Shown here: positions 27,980 through 36,627 of the stretch, piece after piece
Numbering within the stretch: the first letter of the stretch is position 1
Layout: every line of letters begins with the position of its first letter
Assembly: GCF_900100335.1 (NCBI RefSeq)
Contig: NZ_FNFE01000004.1
Coordinates: forward strand, 186,001 to 250,000
Origin: Natronorubrum texcoconense
GTDB taxonomy: Archaea > Halobacteriota > Halobacteria > Halobacteriales > Natrialbaceae
DNA length: 64,000 bases
Direction of reading: 5' to 3'
Made by a program: the position numbers and the translations under genes
Notes under the pieces: model-generated
What the model saw: only the letters and a program-made list of their open reading frames with translations
Told to the model about the DNA's origin: nothing
Database searches by the model: none

Positions 27980-30900
27980 TCATTCGTCGCAATCGCTCGA
28001 CGGTAGCGTAAACGAGAACGTCGATCCCTCACCGGGTTCGGACTCCAGTTCAATCTCGCCGCCGTGACGTTCGACGATGCGTTGACAGAGCGCGAGTCCG
28101 ATACCCGTACCCGAGTGTTCCTCGTGCGTGTGTAGTCGCTCGAACACCTCGAAGACGCGCTCCTGGTCGCTAGGCTCGATCCCAATCCCTTGGTCGTGAA
28201 CTGAAATGGTCCAGTCATCGCCATCGCGTTCAGCGGCGATGTCGACCCGTGGCGGCCGGTCGCCGCTGTACTCGATCGCATTGCTCAAGAGGTTCTGGAA
28301 GACCTGGCGCAACTGCCCGGCGTCGCCCACGACACGCGGAAGATCCTCGATTGTTATCTCGGCATCGCTCTCCGCAATCCGCATCTGCAGATCCGAACGA
28401 ACGGCTTCGAGGACGTCGTTCAAGTCGACTGGCTCGAACGGATCACCCTGCGTTTCGACCCGCGAATACGCGAGCAATCCTTCGATCATCTTGCGCATTC
28501 GATCGGCACCGTCGATGGCGAACTCGAGGAACTCCTCGCCATCCTCGTCGAACGCATCTCCGTATCGTCGGTCGATCAACTGGAGATAACTCGAGACCAT
28601 CCGAAGGGGTTCCTGGAGGTCGTGGCTGGCGGCGTACGCGAACTGTTCGAGTCGTTTGTTCGATTCTTGAAGTCGTTCGTTTGATTTCTCGAGGTCGGTT
28701 ATCAGCTGTTCGAGCTCCCGCTGGTACCGGTGGCGCTCGATGGCCTCGGCGAGGATGGTGGCGACGCTCCTGACGAAGGTAACGTCCTGGTCGGTGAACT
28801 CCCGACGGTCGGTATCGTGCGTTCCGAGGATTCCCCACGCCTCGTCGAACGGTCCGATAATGGTGCTGATTCCGCTGCGGACATCGTGGCTTCGCAGCAA
28901 CTCGGGGCCGCTGAACCGCGTTTCGGTCTCGAGATCCTCGACGACGATCGGGTGATTGTTCGCCAAGGTGTACGCAGCCTGCGAGTCCGCTTCGACGGAG
29001 GACACCGTTGCTTCACCGACGATGCCCTCCTGCCAACCCACGCCCTGACGTAACACCAGTTCCCGTTCGTCGGTATCGAGATCGAGTACCTTGCAGTAGT
29101 CGTTGTCGAGCACGTCCGCAACCTGCCGGGCTGCCTCGTGCATCAATTCGTCAAGATCGTCGGTTTCGAGCGCGTACTGTCCGAGGTCGGCGACGGCCTG
29201 TTGCTGACGAGCGCGCTGTTCGAGCGCGCGTTCGCGCTCTTTGCGCTCGGTGATGTCGTTCTGAACGGCGACGAACCGATCGATTTCGCCGTCGTCGTCG
29301 GTTACCGGCGCGATCGTCTGCTCGGCGTGGTACAGTTCGCCGTCTTTTCGTTGATCGGTGATCTCTTCATCCCACACGTCGCCGGCTCGAACCGTCTCCC
29401 AGAGAGTTTCGTAGTAGGAATCGTCGTGTTCGTCCGACCTGAGGATGCTGGGCGTCTTCCCGACCGCTTCCGCAACTGTGTACCCGGTCGTCTCTTCGAA
29501 CGCCGAGTTGACGTACGTAATCTCCCCATCGATGTCGGTCATATAGATCGCGTGGCCCGACTCCTCGACCGCTTGCTCGAACCGTGTCAGCGCCCGTTCG
29601 CGCTCTTTGCGCTCAGAGATATCGCGGACAACACCCGTGCGACCGATCGATCCGTCTTCGAGTTCGTACGGCCCGAACCGGCCCTCGACTGGGATCGTCT
29701 CCCCGTCGGCGGTTTCGAGGTCGAACTCGATCGACGCGTACTCCCTCTTTTCCTCGACGATCTCCACTTTCAACTCCTCGGCGCGCTTGTCGACCGTCTC
29801 GTCGTGGATGAGCGTGACGTGTTCTCCCAGCAATTCGTCGTGGTCGTAGCCAGCCATCTCGCAGAACGCCTCGTTGACCATCACGAACCGGCCGTCGGCG
29901 TCGAGCGTCGCGACACCGTCCCAGATCGTCTCGATCGTCTGCTCGTACCGCTCGAGTTCTCGTTCGCGCTCTTTGCGCTCGGTGATATCGGTAAAGTAGA
30001 CCGAAAGCCCGGTCTCGGAGGGATAGACGTTCACTTCGGCCCAGATACCCAGCGGTTCCGAGTGACGTTCAAACGAAATCGCCTTCTGGGTTTCCATCGC
30101 GTCGGTGTAGTGGTTGTAGAGATCCGATCCGACAGCCTCCGGAAACACGTCCCACAAGATCTTCCCGCATAATTCGTCTTCCGGGTAGCCGAGGAGTTCT
30201 TCTGCATTGGCATTGACGTGGGTGAAACGGTACTCTTCGTCGAGCGTGTAGAACGCGTCGGAGAATCGATCAAAAACCCGCTGTAGTTCGTGTTCGAGCT
30301 CCTGCTTGCGCCGATGCCGGTCGGTCATATCACGCGTGACCTTCAGGTAGCCGCGGTGCGTTCCATCGTCGCCCCAAATCGCGGTGATCGTCACGTTCGC
30401 CCAGAACTGACTGCCATCGTTTCTAATCCGCCACCCTTCGTCTTCGACGGATCCGTTTTCGGTCGCCTGTTTCAGATTCCGTTCGGGAATACCCGCGGCT
30501 CGATCCTCCTCAGTATAAAAGGTCGAGAAGTGTTCGCCGAGGATCTCCTCGCGGTCGTAGCCTTTGATCGCTCTTGCCCCGTTGTTCCAACTGATGACCT
30601 GGCCATCCCGGTCGAGCCGAAAGATCGCGTACTCTTCGACGGCGCCGACCAGCGACTGAAATCGCTCTTCGCTCTCGTGGCGAGCGTCTTCTGATTGTTT
30701 TCGGTCGGTGATATCGTAGTACAGTTCGATCCGACCGCCGGCGTACCGTCCCGATTCGATCGGTTTGCTCTGGTGTTCGAGCCAGCGTGGCTCCCGGGTT
30801 TCGCCTGCAGTGACGCGACACTCGAACGTCTCGAAATGGCGGTTCTCTTCGTAGGTCGCCCGAACCTTCTCCGCGAATCGATCTGGATCGTCGAATCGGT

Positions 30901-31522
30901 GCTTGATCGTTTTGTCGAGTACCGTTCGTTTGTCCTGTCCGACGAGGTCGTCGCGCTCGAGGCCGAGGTACTTCCCGATGGTCTCGTCGGCCCACGCGAT
31001 CGTGAACTCTTCGTCCAGCACGAAGACGCCGATATTGGCCTCGTCGAGCACGTTCGTGACCGAGTCGACCGACGACTGTGCCGACTGGAGTGATTCTTGG
31101 CGTAGCGTTTTTTCGGAGATGTCTCGGGTAACGCCGATCGTCCCCTGGAACTCCCCCGCCTCGATCAGCACGTTGAGTCGCAGTTCACAGGGAACCACAC
31201 TGCCATCGGCAGCTTGGACATCGAGTTCGAAAGTAGCGATGTCCCCGTTTTCTGCTTCGATCCGGCTTCGGATTTCACGTTCGGTGCGTTCGATGTCGTG
31301 ATCGGTGAGAACGAGCGAGACGTGCTCGCCGAGGAGGTCGTCGCGTGAATATCCCGTCGTCTCGACGATCACGTCGTTGACCGCGACGAACCGTCCGTCC
31401 GAATCGAGTTGATACACGCCGTCGTCGATCGTGTTGACGAGTGTCCGATATCGGTGGAGCGCCACGTCGTCGTCGACGTCACCCCAGATTGCCCCGTCGG
31501 AGGGGCCCGCTCGAGTACTCAT
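27980..31522 (-). CDS. Soluble multi-PAS/GAF sensor histidine kinase
   Basis: 1180 residues without a transmembrane segment. Six PAS modules start near residues 16, 165, 285, 410, 525 and 650, recognised by repeats such as DGVYQLDSDGRFVAVN, DGVATLDADGRFVMVN and HAIYMTDIDGEITYVN. A GAF-like domain (about 775-925) follows, then HisKA with phospho-acceptor H967 (YAASHDLQEPLRMVSS). The HATPase has an N box FQNLLSNAIEYSG and G boxes VHDQGIGIEPSD and SGTGIGLALC. The start MSTRAGPSDG (31522) is chosen because a TTTTAA element lies about 30 bp upstream; an ATG at 31546 is the alternative. The partner response regulator is not obvious, except possibly 27326-27706. Confidence 0.9.
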   Translation of the reverse strand: MSTRAGPSDGAIWGDVDDDVALHRYRTLVNTIDDGVYQLDSDGRFVAVNDVIVETTGYSRDDLLGEHVSLVLTDHDIERTEREIRSRIEAENGDIATFELDVQAADGSVVPCELRLNVLIEAGEFQGTIGVTRDISEKTLRQESLQSAQSSVDSVTNVLDEANIGVFVLDEEFTIAWADETIGKYLGLERDDLVGQDKRTVLDKTIKHRFDDPDRFAEKVRATYEENRHFETFECRVTAGETREPRWLEHQSKPIESGRYAGGRIELYYDITDRKQSEDARHESEERFQSLVGAVEEYAIFRLDRDGQVISWNNGARAIKGYDREEILGEHFSTFYTEEDRAAGIPERNLKQATENGSVEDEGWRIRNDGSQFWANVTITAIWGDDGTHRGYLKVTRDMTDRHRRKQELEHELQRVFDRFSDAFYTLDEEYRFTHVNANAEELLGYPEDELCGKILWDVFPEAVGSDLYNHYTDAMETQKAISFERHSEPLGIWAEVNVYPSETGLSVYFTDITERKERERELERYEQTIETIWDGVATLDADGRFVMVNEAFCEMAGYDHDELLGEHVTLIHDETVDKRAEELKVEIVEEKREYASIEFDLETADGETIPVEGRFGPYELEDGSIGRTGVVRDISERKERERALTRFEQAVEESGHAIYMTDIDGEITYVNSAFEETTGYTVAEAVGKTPSILRSDEHDDSYYETLWETVRAGDVWDEEITDQRKDGELYHAEQTIAPVTDDDGEIDRFVAVQNDITERKERERALEQRARQQQAVADLGQYALETDDLDELMHEAARQVADVLDNDYCKVLDLDTDERELVLRQGVGWQEGIVGEATVSSVEADSQAAYTLANNHPIVVEDLETETRFSGPELLRSHDVRSGISTIIGPFDEAWGILGTHDTDRREFTDQDVTFVRSVATILAEAIERHRYQRELEQLITDLEKSNERLQESNKRLEQFAYAASHDLQEPLRMVSSYLQLIDRRYGDAFDEDGEEFLEFAIDGADRMRKMIEGLLAYSRVETQGDPFEPVDLNDVLEAVRSDLQMRIAESDAEITIEDLPRVVGDAGQLRQVFQNLLSNAIEYSGDRPPRVDIAAERDGDDWTISVHDQGIGIEPSDQERVFEVFERLHTHEEHSGTGIGLALCQRIVERHGGEIELESEPGEGSTFSFTLPSSDCDE

Positions 31523-31838
31523 TATCGCTCGAAGATCATTGATCAAGTTAAAACAATCGCTGCTTACGAACTACACGAGCTGGCGTCCTTGTTCGGAGGT
31601 CACACGTGGGCTCAGCGTCCAATTCACGGACGCCTCATTACGGCAGCACTCTGGTAAAAACATACGTCAAAGGCAGAAAAGAACCTTCGGAGAGCATCAC
31701 ACGTTCCACTTGTCACCCTCCTGAACTGACTCGACAACATCGGTTATCGAGGTTCCACTACCCTGTACTAGTGGGTTTACCCAGCGTAAGACTCTGTATC
31801 GGCAGGTCCAATTTTCGCTAGCGCGGCGCGCGCTCTGC
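31523..31838. other. Intergenic region with kinase promoter
   Basis: It contains the minus-strand TTTTAA promoter element of the kinase gene (about 31549-31554). Otherwise it is fairly AT-rich, with no gene I can support. It borders the decayed element remnant. Confidence 0.45.
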
Positions 31839-32327
31839 TCACCGCGTAAGTACCCGGCCTTAGGGGCACGTGATGGACCGTTCGAGCAGCGTGGAGCAAG
31901 CCTACTGGCCGTCAGTGGAGTCTTTGGGGAAATCTTCGCTGGAATTACTGATACGCTCGTTCACGATTTCGAGTTGCTCCTCGAGGTCGGCGATCCGGCA
32001 CTCCTGAACGAGCAGCATCGAAATGAGGTGCGTAGTCGTCGGATCGGTGTGGTTCTGAATCCAACCAGCGTCGGCAAAGTTCCGCGCCTGGACGAATAGC
32101 CGCCCGAAGTGATCGTCGGCGATGTAGACGCCGCTTCCATCGGGACCGAGCGGAATGTCTTCCCCGTGGAGATCAACCTACGGGTGCTGGTCCATCTCCT
32201 CGGGACGCGCGCGTTTGACGTGCGTCCGCCCACAGCCCGAACAGATTGCGTCGACGGGAATGCGGACGTGACCGGCGGCCGCGCTCGCCAACTCCGCCTC
32301 GAGATCGCGATCGGCGGCGGCGCTCAC
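31839..32327 (-). pseudogene. Decayed small gene with in-frame amber stop
   Basis: Reading from GTG 32327, the frame gives MSAAADRDLEAELASAAAGH, then VDAICSGCGRTHVKRARPEEMDQHP. It then meets TAG at 32178-32180 and continues in the same frame with VDLHGEDIPLGPDGSGVYIA, FGRLFVQARNFADAGW and a coiled-coil-like CRIADLEEQLEIVNERI. The smooth protein-like character on both sides, with a single CAG-to-TAG type change between them, indicates a once-intact gene of about 140-160 codons. The exact 3' end (31839-31905) is uncertain. It sits in the element remnant next to tRNA-Pro. Confidence 0.5.
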
Positions 32328-32791
32328 CGTGAATCACCATCCTTGCGTTCAGTACCCGGCAGAAGTGTGCGACATCTGTATGATGTAAGGACGCTTTCGA
32401 GAGATGAACCACACGCATAGTTGGGGCCAGAACTGAAGAGCGATCGATTCTTTATTCCAGAGGAATTGATAGCTTCTCTTTGCTCCGAGTGTGATGGATT
32501 GGGAGAACAGGTTGCTAAATACGTTTCTGACAAAGGGGCAATAACTGACTTCGAGTGTACAGAATGTGGCCATGAATGGTCGCTTCCACTATGACCTGAC
32601 TGCGTCCAGTTTTCGATCTGTCTCTTTTTGGAGCGTTCAGTACCGATCGAAGCGTTATCGCCGTCAGTTCGAACCTCTCGCTTCTCGAGCGCACAGCGAA
32701 CGTCGGCATCGGTCGCTTGATGGGCTGGATGGGCTATGGGCGTCCGACTCTCGACGAGGTACAGCTGACTCGCCCGGACGAACTCAGACAT
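32324..32791 (-). pseudogene. Element-remnant ORF (MSEFVRASQLY...)
   Basis: The first roughly 45 residues (MSEFVRASQLYLVESRTPIA, then HQATDADVRCALEKREVRT) look like a genuine small protein, and its ATG overlaps the upstream gene's end (ATGTCTGA), an operon-like join. Beyond this the frame runs on through DNA that also encodes the plus-strand zinc ribbon and reads as shadow sequence. The natural stop was therefore probably lost. Only the N-terminal part is supported. Confidence 0.35.
32421..32594 (+). CDS. Small zinc-ribbon protein or fragment
   Basis: A 57-codon frame starting at TTG 32421 encodes two CxxC knuckles, LCSECDG and FECTECGHEW, about 25 residues apart, the spacing of a zinc ribbon. 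An in-frame TAG lies just upstream, so no ATG start is available. It may be a TTG-started gene or the 3' part of a broken one. The DNA is AT-richer than the chromosome average here, and it overlaps opposite-strand remnant frames. It is probably part of the integrated-element remnant. Confidence 0.4.
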   Translation: MGPELKSDRFFIPEELIASLCSECDGLGEQVAKYVSDKGAITDFECTECGHEWSLPL

Positions 32792-33023
32792 CGGCCTCAC
32801 CTCCGTGGTGACCGACGGCCGTCTCCGGATCGGGAATGCTGACGGTAACGCCAGCTGCGGACCCGCGGGTCAGTCGGCGGTACGAGTTACGCTCTCCGCA
32901 ACGATGGGTGCGATCGTTGTTGTCACCGTAAACGCGGCAGAATCGACCCGAAACGTACGCTCCGCAGTGTTTGCACGTCGAGGTGTCGACCGACGGCCAC
33001 GGTGCGATCGTCACGCCGACCAC
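32784..33023 (-). CDS. Small Cys-motif protein of the element remnant
   Basis: 79 residues with CKHCGAYVSGRFCRVYGDN and DRTHRCGERNSYRRL, then RGSAAGVTVSIPDPE. The first CxxC knuckle is complete. At the second, where a zinc ribbon would have CxxC, the sequence reads CGER, so one ligand is missing. The general shape (Cys knuckle, RVYGDN, second Cys pair) recalls small haloarchaeal proteins common in proviruses and plasmids, but this is recollection, not a search. It overlaps the next remnant ORF by eight bases. Possibly degraded. Confidence 0.4.
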   Translation of the reverse strand: MVGVTIAPWPSVDTSTCKHCGAYVSGRFCRVYGDNNDRTHRCGERNSYRRLTRGSAAGVTVSIPDPETAVGHHGGEADV

Positions 33024-33098
33024 CTCCAGAAAGCGGCCGCTACGTGATGTGAGAACGAGGGCCGTGAAGCAGCAAAACGCGCCGCTTCACTGTTATAC

Positions 33099-33120
33099 AG
33101 TATGGGATCGCCCGGATTTG
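33099..33120. repeat. att-like copy of tRNA-Pro 3' end
   Basis: The 22 bases here are identical to 33228-33249, which cover the 3' end and T-arm part of the tRNA-Pro gene. After one mismatch three further bases agree. A partial tRNA 3' end repeated in direct orientation near the intact tRNA is what tyrosine-recombinase integration leaves behind (attL/attR). No integrase gene is visible in the window. Confidence 0.6.
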
Positions 33121-33195
33121 CACCAACGGAAGACGCTCGCTCTCGTTCCACTCGAGCGCTGCGACTTCCGAGGTTCAAACCGCGCTCTTTCAGAT

Positions 33196-33227
33196 TCCTG
33201 CTGCTCGCGAGTTTGCTCGCAGCAGGA
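33196..33227. other. Hairpin immediately downstream of tRNA-Pro
   Basis: TCCTGCTGC (33196-33204) pairs perfectly with GCAGCAGGA (33219-33227) around a 14-base loop. It ends five bases from the tRNA 3' end and lies between the two att-like copies. It could be a recombination-associated structure or a processing/termination signal for the minus-strand tRNA transcript. Confidence 0.4.
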
Positions 33228-33231
33228 AGTA

Positions 33232-33304
33232 TGGGATCGCCCGGATTTGAACCGGGGTCACGGGCACCCAAGGCCCGAAGTATACCAAGCTAACCCACGA
33301 TCCC
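33232..33304 (-). tRNA. tRNA-Pro (UGG anticodon)
   Basis: A 73-base tRNA on the minus strand. The acceptor stem GGGATCG pairs with CGATCCC, followed by discriminator A. The anticodon stem CGGGC/GCCCG encloses loop CTTGGGT with anticodon TGG, which reads proline CCA codons. The T-arm contains GGTTCAAATCC. No CCA is encoded. Its 3' end is duplicated 129 bp away, marking it as an integration target. Confidence 0.9.
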
Positions 33305-33389
33305 GTACCTCCCTCTTACTGGTGCACTGCATAAAGGGTTTCGTTACGCACCGAACGGTTTTACCGGTCGAGGTGATACCGCCGAGCAC

Positions 33390-33644
33390 ATGACTGGTCT
33401 CGAAATCCTCCTCCTCGTCCTCGTTCTCGTGGGTGTACTCCTCGCCGCGACGATCGTTCGTGCGATCAGCCCGTTCATCGTCAACGCGGTCGTCGGCTTG
33501 CTCGTCTTGTTCCTCGCTAACGCAGTGTTCGCGCTCCCCATCGCCGTGACACCGGTCGTCCTCCTGATCGTCGCCCTGGGTGGGGTCCTCGGTGCGATCG
33601 CCGTGATCGTACTCGCACTGTTCGGCGTCGCGTTCGTTCCCTAA
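33390..33644 (+). CDS. BofA-like small membrane protein
   Basis: 84 residues, almost entirely hydrophobic, with three helices (about residues 4-23, 29-48 and 54-82). The order ILLLVLVLVGVLLAATIVRA, SPFIVNAVVGLLVLFLANAV and the Val/Leu/Gly-rich end fit the family annotated as pro-sigma-K processing inhibitor BofA. That process does not exist in archaea, so the role is unknown. A GTTTTACC element at 33357-33364 gives leaderless promoter spacing. It is divergent from the tRNA. Confidence 0.7.
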   Translation: MTGLEILLLVLVLVGVLLAATIVRAISPFIVNAVVGLLVLFLANAVFALPIAVTPVVLLIVALGGVLGAIAVIVLALFGVAFVP

Positions 33645-33692
33645 AACGAGACTCCCACGCGTCAGCGACTCTCCGTCGGTCCTGTCGCGTCG

Positions 33693-34391
33693 TCACTTCT
33701 CCAGAATTCGAGCGATGTCTTCGTCCGTCGCCTCGGCCGTCGGCGTCGGCTCGAACTCGATCGTCCCTGCCGCGCCGTCGTTCCACTCCGCGAGCAGGTC
33801 CGCGACCTCCTCGTCGGTCGCCTCCGGGAGCGAGTCTTCGGCGTCCTCGTCGGCGACGACGGCATCGAAGATCGTTCCGAACGTGGAGACGACGCGATCC
33901 TCGTGACGCGTCGGATCGAAGTGAAAGTGCGCGGAAGCGTCGACGCTCGCGAGTCGGGTTGTGAGCACGTGCGTAAACTGAAACACCCGCTTGGGAGCGG
34001 AACTGCACAGGAGCGCGTCGAGCGAGTCGAAACAGACCGTGATCCGCTCGTCCGACTCCTCCCAGTGTTTACAGAATCGACTGATCGCGACGCCGATCTC
34101 TCCGAGATCGGTCGGATCGCAGACGGAGTCGACGACGACGGTGTCGGTGAAGTCGGGATCCACGTCGCCGGTGCTGTGTAACAGGTCGCCGACCCGAAGC
34201 AGTCCGACCGTTCCGTCCACATCGTCAGCGTTCGGCTCCGTCGGCTGGTCGTCGCCGAACGTCACGCTGAGTTCGGCCGTGGGGTCGTGCTCGTGACGGA
34301 GTGCGGCGCAGGCGTCGGACTCGCCGCGGGTCGCGTGTACGAGTAAGACGTTGGCCGGCGGTTCGATCTCGGCGGGTGGTTCGGGCTCCAT
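33693..34391 (-). CDS. Haloarchaeal RecA/KaiC-like protein without Walker A
   Basis: 232 residues starting MEPEPPAEIEPPANVLLVHA. Strands NVLLVHATRGESDACAAL, DTVVVDSVCDPTDLGEIGVA, DERITVCFDSLDALL and FQFTHVLTTRLASVDASAHF follow the order of a RecA/KaiC core. Instead of a P-loop, the first strand is followed by ATRGESD. The C-terminus is an acidic linker ending in ATDEDIARILEK. Such proteins are common in haloarchaea, some linked to signalling, but no specific role can be assigned. The start was set at 34391 since the earlier frame is low-complexity. Confidence 0.6.
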   Translation of the reverse strand: MEPEPPAEIEPPANVLLVHATRGESDACAALRHEHDPTAELSVTFGDDQPTEPNADDVDGTVGLLRVGDLLHSTGDVDPDFTDTVVVDSVCDPTDLGEIGVAISRFCKHWEESDERITVCFDSLDALLCSSAPKRVFQFTHVLTTRLASVDASAHFHFDPTRHEDRVVSTFGTIFDAVVADEDAEDSLPEATDEEVADLLAEWNDGAAGTIEFEPTPTAEATDEDIARILEK

Positions 34392-34560
34392 TGATTTCGT
34401 CGGGGTGATCCCCGTGCTGATAGCTGCATTGGCACTCTCGTTCTTTACCGTTCCGGCCGCTGATACGTTCCTCAAAAGGGTTCCGGCCGGCGTCGCGTGG
34501 GTGTGACTCTCGGGCGTGATTGGACGAACCGAATTGTCTCAGTGGTAGACTCGAGGCCGC

Positions 34561-36627
34561 TTACAGATCGTCGTCGCGAAGCTCGAGGTCGGCGACGAGT
34601 TCGTAGGGGTGGGCGTCCTTCCGAATGCCGTCGAGCAGCGCGAACGCGTCGCCGGGGTCGAGGAAGTGTCTCGTGATGACGCGGCCCAGCGGCGTGGGTT
34701 CGAAGCCGTCGATGAAGTCGTACTGCAGGAGCTTTCCGATGGCGTGTTTCGTCGGGATATCCCCGATCATGCGGTCGTTGAGCGCCTTTGCGGCTTTCCC
34801 GCCGACCGTGATGTTCGCGAGCGTCTCCTCGACGGCTGCGCCCTCGTCGTAGTGGGTCATCACCGACTCCATGTCCCCCTTCAACAACTTGAACGCGACC
34901 TCGTCCTCGCTCATCTCCATCGAGTTGTGGTAGGCGCAGTCGGGTTCGACGAGGACGTACACCGTCCCCTTGTCGTGATAATCCGGCCGACCCGCGCGGC
35001 CGAGCATCTGGTGGAACTCCTGGACCGAGAGCCACTCGATCCCCATCGCCAGCGAGTCGAAGATGACCTGCGAGGCCGGGAAGTCGACCCCCGCGGCCAG
35101 CGCAGCCGTCGTGACGACCGCGGACAACTCCTGTTCGCCGAACTGGCGTTCGACTTGTTTCCGCTTCCGGTAGTCCAGCCCCGCGTGGTACGGCGCGGCG
35201 GAGTAGTCCAGCTTTCGCGAGATCTCGTGACACCGTCGCCGGGAGTTCGTGAAGATGATCGTCTGCCCGCGATACCCCTTCGAGGACTCGGTATCGAACG
35301 CGCGCTTGACGAGTTTGTTCTCGATGCGGACCTTCTCCTGGCCGTCGGCGAACGTGACGTGGCGCTCGATCGGGACCGGCCGCTCCTCGAACTCGATGAG
35401 TTTCGCCTCGAGCGCCGTCGCCAACTGCTCGGGGTTGCCGACGGTCGCGGAGAGGTAGACCCACTGTGCACCCTCGTACTCCTCGCGGCGTTTCGCCCGC
35501 TGCTCGCAGGTGTACTTCAACCGCGAGATGAGCCCGTCCAGTCGGTGGCCCCGTTCTTCCTCTTTGAGCGTGTGCACCTCGTCGATGACGACGGTCCCGA
35601 TGTCGCCCATCTCCTTGCCCGTCCGCAGCGCGTGGTCGATCCCCTCGTAGGTGCCGACGATGACGTCGGCGTTGGGATCGAACTGGTTGCCGTTGTCCGA
35701 AATCCGACTCGCGCCCACGCGAATCGAGACGTCGACAAGGTGGCCGTACTCGTCCTGAAAGTCCTCGTACTTCTGGTTCGCGAGTGCCACGAGCGGGACG
35801 AGAAACAGCATCTTCCCCTTCCCCTCGAGCACGCGGTCGATCCCGGTCATCTCGCCGACGAGCGTCTTTCCGGTCGCCGTCGCCGAAACCACCATCTGAT
35901 CGTCACCGTCGAGCAGCCCGTGATCCACCGCGAGGCTCTGGACGGGCAACAGCGTCTCGAACCGGTCCTCGAGCAGGTTCTGGACGCCGGGATGCAGATT
36001 CATCGAGTCCACCCGGACGGGGTCGACCTCGTCGGTCGTCGCCGAGATGGTATCGAACTTCGTCAGATCGGGGTCGAGTTGCCCCTTCAGCAGGTTGACG
36101 ATCCGTTCTAAGTCCTGAACCTCCATCATGAGGTCCTCGAGGCGGTCTTTCGCCGCCCCCGTCACCTCGCCGCCGCCGGCGTAGCTCAGCTGGCGTTCGA
36201 GTTGCTGCCGTGCGCAGTCCTTGCAGATCCAGTCGTTGTCGTCCTTGATCGCAGTGTCCGTCGTGATCGGCGAGTAGCGGCCCGCGGAGGCGCAGTACCG
36301 ACAGGTACGGACGGTCTTGGTCTTGTCCTCGAGCTGGTAGCCGCCGAACATCTCGGTGAGCTCCTGACGACCCGTCCGCGAGGTCTGTTCCGAAATACGG
36401 ATCCGCTTCGCTCGGCGGGCGAGTTCGACGAACTCGTCGGGCTGGCGGGGCTCCTCGCTCGAGCCGTCTTTCAGTCGGAACTTCGCGGGGCGGGGGCCGG
36501 CCGAGGTTTCGGACAGCCCGAGTTTCGCCCGGAACAGCCGCTGTCCGTCACGTTCGACGACGACGAGATAGTCGTTGCCGATCTCGTGACAAAAGATCGT
36601 CTCGACCTCCTGGACCTGCTTCGACAC
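34561..36627 (-). CDS. Ski2-like DEAD/DEAH helicase with N-terminal zinc domain
   Basis: 688 residues starting at GTG 36627. The N-terminal about 210 residues contain a zinc knuckle pair TCRYCASAG / WICKDCARQQ. The helicase core has motif I SATATGKTLVGE, motif II VIDEVHTL, motif III YLSATVGNP, motif IV IIFTNSRRRCHEISRKL and motif VI QMLGRAGRPDY. These place it near Hel308/Ski2-type superfamily 2 helicases, but the N-terminal domain differs from classical Hel308. Likely roles are RNA or DNA remodelling. It is a monocistronic minus-strand gene. Confidence 0.87.
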   Translation of the reverse strand: MSKQVQEVETIFCHEIGNDYLVVVERDGQRLFRAKLGLSETSAGPRPAKFRLKDGSSEEPRQPDEFVELARRAKRIRISEQTSRTGRQELTEMFGGYQLEDKTKTVRTCRYCASAGRYSPITTDTAIKDDNDWICKDCARQQLERQLSYAGGGEVTGAAKDRLEDLMMEVQDLERIVNLLKGQLDPDLTKFDTISATTDEVDPVRVDSMNLHPGVQNLLEDRFETLLPVQSLAVDHGLLDGDDQMVVSATATGKTLVGEMTGIDRVLEGKGKMLFLVPLVALANQKYEDFQDEYGHLVDVSIRVGASRISDNGNQFDPNADVIVGTYEGIDHALRTGKEMGDIGTVVIDEVHTLKEEERGHRLDGLISRLKYTCEQRAKRREEYEGAQWVYLSATVGNPEQLATALEAKLIEFEERPVPIERHVTFADGQEKVRIENKLVKRAFDTESSKGYRGQTIIFTNSRRRCHEISRKLDYSAAPYHAGLDYRKRKQVERQFGEQELSAVVTTAALAAGVDFPASQVIFDSLAMGIEWLSVQEFHQMLGRAGRPDYHDKGTVYVLVEPDCAYHNSMEMSEDEVAFKLLKGDMESVMTHYDEGAAVEETLANITVGGKAAKALNDRMIGDIPTKHAIGKLLQYDFIDGFEPTPLGRVITRHFLDPGDAFALLDGIRKDAHPYELVADLELRDDDL

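Noticed and set aside
27567..28067. Open frames between the receiver-like gene and the kinase gene
   Set aside because: They overlap the ends of both genes in other frames and have no recognisable features.
34609..36111. 500-residue plus-strand frame opposite the Ski2-like helicase
   Set aside because: Antisense shadow; the helicase on the minus strand has every expected motif.
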